A stretch of DNA of 9,191 nucleotides from NCBI GenBank assembly GCA_946482585.1, contig CAMLSI010000199.1, positions 1-9,191 of the forward strand, written 5' to 3'. Below are positions 1 to 6,248 of this stretch, piece by piece (the stretch's first letter is position 1; each line of letters opens with the position of its first letter). The notes under the pieces were generated by a model, which searched no databases, was not told the DNA's origin, and worked only from the letters and a program-made list of their open reading frames with translations. Source of the stretch: an uncultured Lysobacteraceae bacterium (lineage in GTDB: Bacteria > Pseudomonadota > Gammaproteobacteria > Xanthomonadales > Rhodanobacteraceae). Position numbers and translations under genes: made by a program.

Positions 1-66
1 AGCTGGATTTGCGACGTGCTCGATGCGCCGAATGACGATGCCGTCATCGCGCGCGTACGCGAGTAG
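1..66 (+). CDS. glyA: Serine hydroxymethyltransferase, C-terminal end (partial; ends early at an amber codon)
   Basis: This is the last 21 codons of a gene that begins before the window. The visible peptide [21 protein letters not shown] matches the GlyA C-terminus (E. coli has [21 protein letters not shown] at this place). GlyA is the cytoplasmic PLP enzyme that interconverts serine and glycine and charges tetrahydrofolate with a one-carbon unit. The frame stops at TAG, positions 64-66, exactly where the family normally has a lysine. It then continues without a shift as [12 protein letters not shown] and ends at TGA, 103-105, which reproduces the family's usual C-terminal PVY ending. The protein as encoded is therefore about 13 residues short. 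It may be a recent nonsense change, a readthrough site or a base-call error. glyA followed by nrdR is a common proteobacterial arrangement, which supports the identification. Confidence 0.85.
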   Translation, partial: SWICDVLDAPNDDAVIARVRE

Positions 67-105
67 GTTACGGCGCAGTGCAAACGGCTGCCGGTCTACG
101 GTTGA
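67..105 (+). other. glyA: Conserved glyA tail stranded after the amber codon
   Basis: In the glyA frame, the 12 sense codons after the TAG at 64-66 read [12 protein letters not shown] and are followed by TGA. This fits the normal end of serine hydroxymethyltransferase (E. coli ...KVLDICARYPVYA) residue for residue in spacing. The stretch is intact, with no indel and no further stop. That argues for a very recent mutation, a sequencing error or real translational readthrough rather than long decay. Confidence 0.75.
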
Positions 106-115
106 GCGGTCCTCG

Positions 116-147
116 CGCGCCAGCGGGGCGATCGCCTCGCCGGCGCG
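116..147. repeat. Imperfect 32-nt inverted repeat after glyA
   Basis: The two 16-nt halves, 116-131 and 132-147, are reverse complements at 14 of 16 positions. As RNA they would fold into a long GC-rich hairpin with one A-C mismatch and one G-U wobble, centred on GCGATCGC. It starts 10 nt after the end of the glyA tail and lies in the 131-nt gap before nrdR. No T-run follows, so it is not a textbook intrinsic terminator. It could act as a 3' mRNA-stabilising hairpin or a weak terminator for glyA, or it could be chance in GC-rich DNA. The rest of the gap (148-236) shows no clear promoter, NrdR box or riboswitch. Confidence 0.4.
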
Positions 148-236
148 GCAGATCCGAGGAGCGAGCGTGGCCTGCCACCCGCCCGGAGCGGCGCCGGTAT
201 TACCGAATTGCCGTTTTCGCCTTACGATCCGCGTCC

Positions 237-758
237 ATGCATTGTCCTTTCTGTCAGCACGAAGACACGCGCGTCATCGATTCGCGCCTTGCCGAAGACG
301 GTGCGACCGTGCGGCGGCGGCGCGAATGTCCCGGCTGCGGCGAGCGCTTCAATACGTTCGAGACCGCCGAGATCAAGCTGCCGGCGATCGTCAAGAGCGA
401 CGGCCGGCGCGAAGCCTTCGACGAGAACAAGCTGCGCGTCGGTGTCGAGCGTGCGCTGCAGAAGCGTCCGGTTTCCAGCGACGCCGTCGACGACGTGGTG
501 CGCAACATCCTGCGCAACCTGCGTCAGATCAACGAACGCGAGATCGCGTCGCGGCGTATCGGCGAGTGGGTCATGGAAGAGCTGAGGCGCATCGATTCCG
601 TCGCCTATGTGCGTTTTGCCTCGGTCTATCGCCGTTTCGAGGACGTGCAGGCATTCCGCGAGGAAATCGAGCGGCTCGAGCGCGAACTGCCGCGGATCGA
701 AGGACTGCAATTGCCGCTGCTCGGCGATGAAGCGCCGGCCGCGCGCAAGAAGTCCTGA
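237..758 (+). CDS. nrdR: Transcriptional repressor NrdR
   Basis: A 173-residue protein. NrdR is an ATP/dATP-sensing repressor that binds NrdR boxes upstream of ribonucleotide reductase operons. The N-terminus [17 protein letters not shown] begins a zinc ribbon with Cys3, Cys6, Cys31 and Cys34, followed by [13 protein letters not shown]. Residues about 49-139 form an ATP-cone domain (VVKSDG-like start [16 protein letters not shown], ending [16 protein letters not shown]). A tail of roughly 20-30 residues ([11 protein letters not shown]...QLPLL...) extends past the usual 150-160 residues and resembles Xanthomonadales NrdR. The frame stays open further upstream, but the first residues of the family are always MxCPxC, so ATG 237 is chosen. 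No clear Shine-Dalgarno precedes it. Its position between glyA and ribD is the common proteobacterial layout and does not imply control of riboflavin genes. Confidence 0.96.
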   Translation: MHCPFCQHEDTRVIDSRLAEDGATVRRRRECPGCGERFNTFETAEIKLPAIVKSDGRREAFDENKLRVGVERALQKRPVSSDAVDDVVRNILRNLRQINEREIASRRIGEWVMEELRRIDSVAYVRFASVYRRFEDVQAFREEIERLERELPRIEGLQLPLLGDEAPAARKKS

Positions 759-782
759 TCCGTATCGCGCACGTATGCAGTG

Positions 783-1886
783 ATGACTTTCAGCGCCGAC
801 GATCACGCCTACATGGCTCAGGCGCTGCGCCTGGCCGAGCTCGGTGCCTATACGACCAAGCCGAATCCGAGAGTAGGCTGCGTGCTCGTCAACGACGGAG
901 CCGTCGTCGGCAGCGGCTGGCACCAGCGCGCCGGCGGGCCGCATGCAGAGGTCTTCGCGTTGCGCGAGGCCGGAGCGCGTGCGCGGGGCGCGACCGCGTA
1001 CGTCACGCTCGAACCCTGCGCGCATCACGGACGCACGCCGCCCTGTGCCGATGCGCTCATCGATGCCGGCGTCGCGCGCGTCGTCGCCGCCTGCGAAGAC
1101 CCGTTCCCTGCGGTGTCCGGCGGTGGCCTCGCGCGGCTGCGCGCGGCCGGCATCGCGGTCGACGGCGGACTCCTGCGTGAAGCTGCGCGCGAACTCAATC
1201 GCGGTTTCATGAGCCGCTTCGAGCGGGGCCGGCCCTGGGTCCGCGTGAAACTCGCGCAGAGCCTCGATGGTCGCACGGCTTTGCACGACGGCCAGTCGCA
1301 ATGGATCACGGGCGCCGCGGCGCGCGCCGACGTGCAGCGCTGGCGTGCCCGCAGCGCGGCGATACTCACGGCCGCCGGTACGGCGCGGGCCGACAATCCG
1401 CGCCTGACCGTGCGTCTCGACGACGCGCGCGCATTCGTCGCTCCGCTGCGCGTCGTGGTCGATGCGCGACTCGATGCGCTGGCGCCGGACTGTCATCTTC
1501 TCGACGGCGCGGCGCCGACCCTGGTCGTGCACGGCGAAACGACCGCCATGCCGTCGCCGCGCGCCGGTGTCGAGTACCTGGCGCTGCCGCTGCGCGACAC
1601 GCGCATCGATCCGGATGCGTTGCTCGCAGCGCTGGCCGCGCGCGGCATCGACGAAGTGCAGGTCGAGGCCGGACCCGTGTTCGCGGGGGCGTTGTTCGCC
1701 GCCGGCCTCGTCGACGAACTGCTGCTCTACGTTGCTCCGCTGCTGCTCGGCGACGCGGGGCTGCCGTTGCTCGCGTTGCCGCGGCTGTCGGACATGAGCG
1801 CGCGCTGGTCGCTGCGCGTCGTCGACCGTCGTCAGGTCGGCGACGACGAACGACTGCTGCTGCGGCCGATCGCGAACCCGGCGTGA
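783..1886 (+). CDS. ribD: Bifunctional riboflavin deaminase/reductase RibD
   Basis: A 367-residue cytoplasmic enzyme of riboflavin synthesis. It deaminates 2,5-diamino-6-ribosylamino-pyrimidinone phosphate, then reduces the ribosyl side chain with NADPH. The N-terminal cytidine-deaminase-like domain (about 1-145) has KPNPRVGCV (26-34), the zinc site HAE (54-56) and PCAHHGRTPPC (78-88), with Cys79 and Cys88 as ligands. The reductase domain (about 150-365) has KLAQSLDGRTA, SQWITG, ARADNPRLTVR and the late VEAGPVFAGALF motif. Length matches E. coli RibD (367). Two start codons abut (GTG 780, ATG 783). ATG 783 is preferred because TFSADDHAYMAQALRLA fits the family start. No Shine-Dalgarno is seen. 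The gap from nrdR is 24 nt, so co-transcription with nrdR is likely. Confidence 0.96.
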   Translation: MTFSADDHAYMAQALRLAELGAYTTKPNPRVGCVLVNDGAVVGSGWHQRAGGPHAEVFALREAGARARGATAYVTLEPCAHHGRTPPCADALIDAGVARVVAACEDPFPAVSGGGLARLRAAGIAVDGGLLREAARELNRGFMSRFERGRPWVRVKLAQSLDGRTALHDGQSQWITGAAARADVQRWRARSAAILTAAGTARADNPRLTVRLDDARAFVAPLRVVVDARLDALAPDCHLLDGAAPTLVVHGETTAMPSPRAGVEYLALPLRDTRIDPDALLAALAARGIDEVQVEAGPVFAGALFAAGLVDELLLYVAPLLLGDAGLPLLALPRLSDMSARWSLRVVDRRQVGDDERLLLRPIANPA

Positions 1887-1920
1887 TCTTTTCAGAATTC
1901 AGACAAAGAGCCAGAAATCC

Positions 1921-2532
1921 ATGTTTACCGGAATCATCCAGTCGATCGGCCGGATCGCGGCATTGGAGCCCGTCGGCGGCGATCTGCGCATCGAGATCGA
2001 CGTCGGCGATCTCGATCTCGACGACGTCAAACTCGGGGACAGCATTGCCGTGAACGGCGTCTGCCTGACGGCGATCGCGCTGGCCGCGGGGCGCTTCAGT
2101 GCCGACGTTTCGGTGGAAACGCTGAATTGCACCACGCTGGCCGCGCTGGAGCACGGCCAGCGCGTCAATCTCGAAAAGGCGCTGCGGCTCGCCGACCGGC
2201 TCGGCGGCCATCTCGTGTCGGGTCATGTCGACGGCGTCGGCGAGGTCGTCGCGGTGATGCCGGACGCCCGTTCGCTGCGATGGGAATTCGCTGTTCCGCC
2301 GCCGCTCGCGCGCTACATCGCGGCAAAAGGTTCGGTCGCGATCAACGGCGTGAGCCTCACGGTCAACGCCGTTGACGGTCGTCGTTTCGGCGTGAATCTG
2401 ATTCCGCACACGATGGAACGCACGACTTTCGGCGATCTCGCGCCGGGTTCGCGTGTCAACATCGAAGTCGACCTGATGGCGAGATACGCGGAACGGCTTT
2501 CGACGAACGAGCCGGCGGAGGAGCGCGAGTAG
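1921..2532 (+). CDS. ribE: Riboflavin synthase, alpha subunit
   Basis: A 203-residue enzyme (called ribE or ribC depending on the species) that dismutates two 6,7-dimethyl-8-ribityllumazine molecules into riboflavin and the pyrimidinedione. It starts with the diagnostic MFTGIIQSIG and contains two homologous lumazine-binding barrels. Barrel one (about 1-97) has GDSIAVNGVCLT with Ser41 and Cys48, the same numbers as in E. coli. Barrel two (about 98-195) has GSVAINGVSLTVN. Between them lies GGHLVSGHVDGVG with His102. The C-terminal helix (VDLMARYAERL) mediates trimer formation in the family. A weak AAAGAG about 10 nt upstream may serve as ribosome binding site. The gene ends in TAG, and the same frame stays open through the 90-nt gap into ribBA. 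Confidence 0.96.
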   Translation: MFTGIIQSIGRIAALEPVGGDLRIEIDVGDLDLDDVKLGDSIAVNGVCLTAIALAAGRFSADVSVETLNCTTLAALEHGQRVNLEKALRLADRLGGHLVSGHVDGVGEVVAVMPDARSLRWEFAVPPPLARYIAAKGSVAINGVSLTVNAVDGRRFGVNLIPHTMERTTFGDLAPGSRVNIEVDLMARYAERLSTNEPAEERE

Positions 2533-2622
2533 AAACCGGCCGGCCGCCGCGTTTCCTGTGTTCCACGGTCCAATCCGCCATCGCGCCCACGCGCATCAAC
2601 TCACACTCGGATCTCTGCTCTC

Positions 2623-3717
2623 ATGCCTTTCGACACCATCCCCGACATCATCGACGACATTCGCGCCGGACGCATGGTCGTCATTCTCGACGACGAGGAT
2701 CGCGAGAACGAAGGCGACGTGATCATGGCAGCGGAGAAAGTGCGGCCCGAGGACATCAACTTCATGGTGCGCGAAGCGCGCGGGCTGGTCTGCCTGTCGC
2801 TGACACAGGCACGCTGCCGCCAGCTCGGCCTGAAACCGATGGTCGTCGACAACACGTCGCCGTATCAGACCAATTTCACCGTATCGATCGAGGCGGCCGA
2901 AGGCGTCACGACGGGCATCTCCGCCTACGATCGCGCTCATACCGTGCGCACTGCGGTGCGGCCGGATGCACGCGCGCAGGACCTGTCGCAGCCGGGCCAT
3001 ATCTTTCCGCTGACGGCACAGCCCGGCGGCGTACTCACGCGCGCGGGACACACCGAGGCCGCGAGCGATCTCGCCGCGCTCGCGGGACTGGAGCCGGCCG
3101 GCGTGCTGGTCGAGGTGCTGCATGACGACGGCAGCATGGCGCGGCGGCCCGAGCTCGAGGCGTTCGCGCAGAAGCACGGACTGCGCATCGGCACGATCGC
3201 TGACCTGATCCGCTATCGTCTCGAGACCGAAAAGACCATCGAGCGCGTGCACGACGAAACCGTCGAGACCGAGTTCGGATCGTTCCGGCTCGTCGCGTAT
3301 CGCGACATAGTGAACAAGTCGCTTAATTTTGCGCTGGTGCGCGGAACCGTCGACGACGGCGATCCGGTGCTCACGCGCGTGCACGTGCGCAACACGCTGT
3401 CGGACGTGCTGCATCTCGTGCGCGACGATCTCGGCCTGACCGTGACCGCGGCGTTGCGGCGCATCGCCGCGGAGCAGCGCGGCGTCGTGCTGGTGCTGTC
3501 GGAGCCCGGCGAAGACGAAGCGCTGCTCGATCGCCTGACCCGCCGCAGCCGCGCGGAAGGCAAATCCGAGGCCGTGCAGGAGTGGCGCCGCCACGGGCTC
3601 GGCGCGCAGATCCTCGCCGACCTCGGCATATGCCGCCTGCGCGTGCTCGGCACCGCGCGACGGCTGGTCGGGCTGGCCGGTTTCGGTCTCGAGGTCGTCG
3701 GCCACGAGGCGGGCTGA
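2623..3717 (+). CDS. ribBA: 3,4-dihydroxy-2-butanone 4-phosphate synthase with degenerate GTP cyclohydrolase II domain
   Basis: A 364-residue two-domain protein. The N-terminal DHBP synthase (about 1-200) converts ribulose 5-phosphate to the four-carbon unit used by lumazine synthase. It shows [10 protein letters not shown] (23-32), [41 protein letters not shown] and [11 protein letters not shown]. The C-terminal half (about 205-362) has the GTP cyclohydrolase II fold, seen in [14 protein letters not shown] and the ending [11 protein letters not shown]...[14 protein letters not shown]. However, the zinc/catalytic block (S-E-C-x-T-G-D...CDC) is replaced by [13 protein letters not shown], and RQEGRGIGL is replaced by [11 protein letters not shown]. 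The cyclohydrolase is therefore almost certainly inactive, as is known for many gamma- and betaproteobacterial RibB proteins with a RibA-like tail. A separate ribA is expected elsewhere. ATG 2623 fits the usual N-terminus. Confidence 0.95.
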   Translation: MPFDTIPDIIDDIRAGRMVVILDDEDRENEGDVIMAAEKVRPEDINFMVREARGLVCLSLTQARCRQLGLKPMVVDNTSPYQTNFTVSIEAAEGVTTGISAYDRAHTVRTAVRPDARAQDLSQPGHIFPLTAQPGGVLTRAGHTEAASDLAALAGLEPAGVLVEVLHDDGSMARRPELEAFAQKHGLRIGTIADLIRYRLETEKTIERVHDETVETEFGSFRLVAYRDIVNKSLNFALVRGTVDDGDPVLTRVHVRNTLSDVLHLVRDDLGLTVTAALRRIAAEQRGVVLVLSEPGEDEALLDRLTRRSRAEGKSEAVQEWRRHGLGAQILADLGICRLRVLGTARRLVGLAGFGLEVVGHEAG

Positions 3718-3785
3718 AGGCCCGGCCGGCGGCCGGCGTCGTCGTCGGGTAGAATGGCTCCCCCCCTACGAACCTCCGAACGCCC

Positions 3786-4250
3786 ATGTCGTTGATTGCC
3801 GGCGAGTTGCGTGTCGACCCGGATAACCGCATCGCGATCGTTGCGAGCCGCTGGAATCCGAGCATCGTGGATGCCCTCGTGGCCGGCGCCGAAGCAGCAC
3901 TGCGCGCGCACGGCGTGGCTGCGGGCGCCGTCGACATCGTTCGCGTGCCCGGCGCCTGGGAGATCCCGATGGCGGCGGCGCGCCTCGCCGCCGGCGGCCG
4001 GCATGAGGCCGTGCTGTGCTTCGGCTGCGTGGTGCGCGGCGACACGCGCCACTACGAACACGTCGCGGACGGTTGCGCGCAGGGACTCATGCGTGTCGCG
4101 CTCGACTTCCGTCTGCCCGTGCTCAATGGCGTGCTCGCGGTCGAACGCCACGAAGACGCCGCCGCTCGCGCGGGCGGCGCACGCGGCAACAAGGGCGAGG
4201 AGATCGCGCTGGCCGCGCTGGAAATGATCGATCTGGGGAGAAAGCTGTGA
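3786..4250 (+). CDS. ribH: 6,7-dimethyl-8-ribityllumazine synthase
   Basis: A 154-residue enzyme that condenses the RibB four-carbon product with the RibD-derived pyrimidine to give the lumazine substrate of RibE. It usually forms large icosahedral or decameric shells. Motifs are RWN (22-24, aromatic Trp23 where many have Phe), VPGAWEIP (54-61), [16 protein letters not shown] (80-95) with the likely catalytic His89, and NGVLAVER...ARAGG..GNKGEE with Arg128. These forms strongly resemble Xanthomonadales RibH. A TAGAAT hexamer at 3750-3755, 31 nt before the start, could be a -10 element, but no convincing -35 accompanies it. The gene overlaps nusB by GTGA, so the two are translationally coupled. 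Confidence 0.96.
   Translation: MSLIAGELRVDPDNRIAIVASRWNPSIVDALVAGAEAALRAHGVAAGAVDIVRVPGAWEIPMAAARLAAGGRHEAVLCFGCVVRGDTRHYEHVADGCAQGLMRVALDFRLPVLNGVLAVERHEDAAARAGGARGNKGEEIALAALEMIDLGRKL
4235..4240 (+). promoter_or_regulatory. Ribosome binding site for nusB (GGGGAG)
   Basis: GGGGAG lies six bases before GTG 4247, inside the last codons of ribH. It is a good anti-Shine-Dalgarno match and decides the GTG start of nusB. Confidence 0.6.
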
Positions 4251-4702
4251 CGAATTCGCGACGACCCGAAGGGGTGGATCTGGCTGCACGCTCGCGTGCG
4301 CGGCGCCGCGCGCTGCAGGCGCTGTATGCGTGGCAACTGTCCGGCAGCGCGATCGGCAGCGTGATCGACCAGTTCCGTCACGAGCAGGACATGGAAGTCG
4401 CCGACATCGACTACTTCGAAGACCTCGTGCGCGGCGTAGAACGCCATTGCGACGAACTCGATGCCGGCCTGCTGCCGTTCCTCGGCCGCGAGATCGTCCA
4501 GGTCGATCCGATCGAGCGCGCCGCGCTGCGCCTCGGCGCCTACGAACTCAGGTTCCGGGCCGACGTGCCGTACCGCGTCGTCATCAACGAGGCGATCGAG
4601 ACGACCAAGCGTTTCGGCGCCGAACACGGCCACACCTACGTCAACGGCGTGCTCGACAAGCTCGCCGGCGAATGGCGCAGGGCCGAGTACCGCAGCCGCT
4701 GA
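4247..4702 (+). CDS. nusB: Transcription antitermination factor NusB
   Basis: A 151-residue all-helical RNA-binding protein. With NusE (ribosomal protein S10) it binds boxA in rRNA leaders and promotes antitermination. The arginine-rich N-terminal segment [19 protein letters not shown] (15-33) contains the conserved boxA-binding helix. Further family marks are [46 protein letters not shown] and [10 protein letters not shown]. The frame is open far upstream into ribH. The start is placed at GTG 4247 because a strong GGGGAG lies six bases ahead and the resulting length fits the family. Its GTG overlaps the ribH TGA. ribH-nusB is one of the most conserved bacterial gene pairs. Confidence 0.95.
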   Translation: MTNSRRPEGVDLAARSRARRRALQALYAWQLSGSAIGSVIDQFRHEQDMEVADIDYFEDLVRGVERHCDELDAGLLPFLGREIVQVDPIERAALRLGAYELRFRADVPYRVVINEAIETTKRFGAEHGHTYVNGVLDKLAGEWRRAEYRSR

Positions 4703-4756
4703 ACGCCGCAGCTGCGCGAAGCGGCGAGACTATTCTTCGATGGCCGCGAGCGGCGC

Positions 4757-4760
4757 AGGA
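4757..4760 (+). promoter_or_regulatory. Ribosome binding site for thiL (AGGA)
   Basis: AGGA sits nine bases before GTG 4770. An in-frame TGA at 4764-4766 excludes any longer thiL, so this site supports the GTG start. Confidence 0.5.
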
Positions 4761-4769
4761 CACTGATAC

Positions 4770-5744
4770 GTGGGCGAGTTCGCGCTGATCGACGAAATTC
4801 GCCGGCGCTGTTCGGCGACCCGCGCCGATGTGACGCTCGGCATCGGCGACGATGCGGCGCTGCTGCAGCCGCCGGCGGGCAGCGAACTTGCGGTGTCGAT
4901 GGATACGCTCGTCGCGGGCGTACATTTTCCGCTGGCGACGACGCCGTTCGACATCGGGTGGAAGACGCTCGCCGTCAATCTTTCCGACCTGGCGGCGATG
5001 GGCGCCGAGCCGGCCTGGGCCACGCTCGCGCTGACGTTGCCGGGTTCCGACGCCGACTGGCTCGCGCAGTTCTGCGACGGTTTCGCCGCGCTGGCGCGGC
5101 TGCATGACGTCGCGCTCGTCGGCGGCGATACGACGCGCGGGCCGTTGACGATCACGCTGACCGTGCACGGCTTCGTGCCGCGCGGCGCGGCATTGCGTCG
5201 CGATGGCGCACGCGCCGGCGACCGCGTGCTGATCAGCGGTTATCCGGGCGAAGCCGCGGCGGGGCTGGCCTGTCTGCTCGGCGGCGCGCTGCGGCGCGCT
5301 CCCGGCGAGGCCGATCGCGAACGCCTGCTCGAGCGCCTGAATCGGCCGTCGCCGCGCGTCGCGCTCGGTCTCGCGCTGCGCGGCATCGCGGCGGCGGCGA
5401 TCGACGTTTCCGACGGACTGCGTCAGGACCTCGGTCACATCGCCGCGCGCAGCGGCCTCGCCGCGACCGTTCACGCGGAACGGCTGCCGCTGTCGGACAC
5501 CCTCGCGCGCGTCGGCGACGCGCGCCAGCGACTGCGCTGGCAGCTCGCGGGCGGCGACGACTACGAACTGTGCTGCGCGGTGCCGCCGGCCCGCGTGGCG
5601 CTCGCGCAGGCGGCCGCGGCGCGCTGCGGCGTGCCGCTGACCGACATCGGTGCGTTCGAGTCCGGCGAGGGCGTCCGCGTCGTCGACGCCGACGGCAATG
5701 ACATCGCCATGTCGCGCGGTGGCTGGGAGCATTTCGCGACATGA
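4770..5744 (+). CDS. thiL: Thiamine-monophosphate kinase
   Basis: A 324-residue cytoplasmic kinase that phosphorylates thiamine monophosphate to the active cofactor thiamine diphosphate. It belongs to the PurM-like ATP-binding superfamily. Visible motifs are GEFALI (2-7) at the start, GIGDDAALL (24-32) with metal-binding Asp27-Asp28, SMDTLVAGVHF (43-53), GWKTLAVNLSDLAAMGA (63-79) with Asp73, VGGDTTRGP (117-125), GDRVLISG, AIDVSDGLRQDLGHIA and LAGGDDYEL. Length matches E. coli ThiL (325). GTG 4770 is the first possible start because TGA lies two codons upstream. The 67-nt gap after nusB has only a short CGAAG/CTTCG inverted repeat (4718-4740) and no clear promoter. The stop overlaps pgpA in ATGA. 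Confidence 0.96.
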   Translation: MGEFALIDEIRRRCSATRADVTLGIGDDAALLQPPAGSELAVSMDTLVAGVHFPLATTPFDIGWKTLAVNLSDLAAMGAEPAWATLALTLPGSDADWLAQFCDGFAALARLHDVALVGGDTTRGPLTITLTVHGFVPRGAALRRDGARAGDRVLISGYPGEAAAGLACLLGGALRRAPGEADRERLLERLNRPSPRVALGLALRGIAAAAIDVSDGLRQDLGHIAARSGLAATVHAERLPLSDTLARVGDARQRLRWQLAGGDDYELCCAVPPARVALAQAAAARCGVPLTDIGAFESGEGVRVVDADGNDIAMSRGGWEHFAT

Positions 5745-6247
5745 GCCGCCCGACCGCTGCGCAACGCCGAGCCATCCTCGCGCACCCGGCCGGCTGGATC
5801 GCGAGCGGCTTCGGTGCCGGGCTGAGTCCGGTCGCGCCGGGAACGGTCGGTTCCGCCGTCGCGCTGCTGCCGTGGCTGTGGCTGCGGGAATTGCCGCTGG
5901 GCCTGTACTTCGGTGTCGTGTTCGCCGTGTTCGTGCTCGGCGTCTGGGTCTCGCGCGTGATCGTCGCCCGGTTGCGCGTCGAGGATCCGGGTTGGATCGT
6001 CATCGACGAGTTCGTCGGCCAGTGGCTCGCGCTCGCGTTCGCGCCGCCGGGCTGGATCGCGGTGATTGCCGGATTCTTGCTTTTTAGATTATTTGATGTG
6101 TGGAAACCCTGGCCGGTGTCCTGGGCCGACCGCAACGTCGACGGCGGTCTCGGCGTCATGCTCGACGACGCGCTCGCGGGACTGCTCGCGGCCGGCGTGC
6201 TTGCCCTCCTTGTCTGGGGCGGGGCGCTGTTCCGGCATGCCGGCTAG
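5741..6247 (+). CDS. pgpA: Phosphatidylglycerophosphatase A
   Basis: A 168-residue inner-membrane enzyme that removes the phosphate from phosphatidylglycerophosphate to give phosphatidylglycerol. Family marks are GFGAGLSPVAPGTVGS (23-38), VIDEFVGQWLAL (87-98) and FDVWKPWPVSWADRNVDGG with LDDALAG in the last third. Hydrophobic segments at about 39-48, 54-75, 92-117 and 145-163 fit its multi-spanning topology. ATG 5741 overlaps the thiL stop (ATGA). Codons for residues 112-119 (FLLFRLFD, 6074-6097) are unusually AT-rich, with TTG, CTT, TTT, AGA and TTA in a row, against the GC-rich usage around them. The TAG stop lies inside CTAG, shared with the convergent gene on the other strand. Confidence 0.95.
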   Translation: MSRPTAAQRRAILAHPAGWIASGFGAGLSPVAPGTVGSAVALLPWLWLRELPLGLYFGVVFAVFVLGVWVSRVIVARLRVEDPGWIVIDEFVGQWLALAFAPPGWIAVIAGFLLFRLFDVWKPWPVSWADRNVDGGLGVMLDDALAGLLAAGVLALLVWGGALFRHAG

Positions 6248-6248
6248 C
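6232..6248. repeat. Adjacent palindromes at the convergent operon junction
   Basis: CCGGCATGCCGG (6232-6243) is a perfect 12-nt palindrome. It is followed at 6243-6248 by the palindrome GCTAGC, which contains both stop codons. As RNA, the first gives only a 4-bp stem with a CATG loop and there is no T-run, so a terminator is not convincing. The site may still be a protein-binding or mRNA-end site, or chance. Confidence 0.3.

Noticed and set aside
222..1532. Long minus-strand open frame opposite nrdR and ribD
   Set aside because: It is antisense to two clear genes, its translation is arginine/alanine-rich low-complexity text with no family features, and such shadow frames are common in GC-rich DNA.
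1366..2409. Minus-strand open frame opposite ribD and ribE
   Set aside because: Composition is arginine-rich with no motif, and both opposite genes are unambiguous.
2533..2622. Hidden small gene or riboswitch between ribE and ribBA
   Set aside because: The gap is open in one frame only because stops are rare. It has no start with a ribosome site, no RFN blocks and no convincing fold.
3724..3737. GGCCGGCGGCCGGC after ribBA as a terminator
   Set aside because: It is a repeated GCCGGC unit with almost no loop and no T-run, typical of GC-rich background.
3750..3755. TAGAAT as -10 box of a ribH promoter
   Set aside because: The hexamer is good, but the -35 position (about 3727-3732) is CGGCGG. 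It is recorded only as a possibility under ribH.
4718..4740. CGAAG...CTTCG inverted repeat between nusB and thiL as a terminator
   Set aside because: A 5-bp stem with a 13-nt loop and no T-run is too weak, and the thiL ribosome site follows immediately.
4641..5732. Minus-strand open frame opposite thiL
   Set aside because: It lacks any recognisable motif, while thiL on the plus strand shows all its family motifs.
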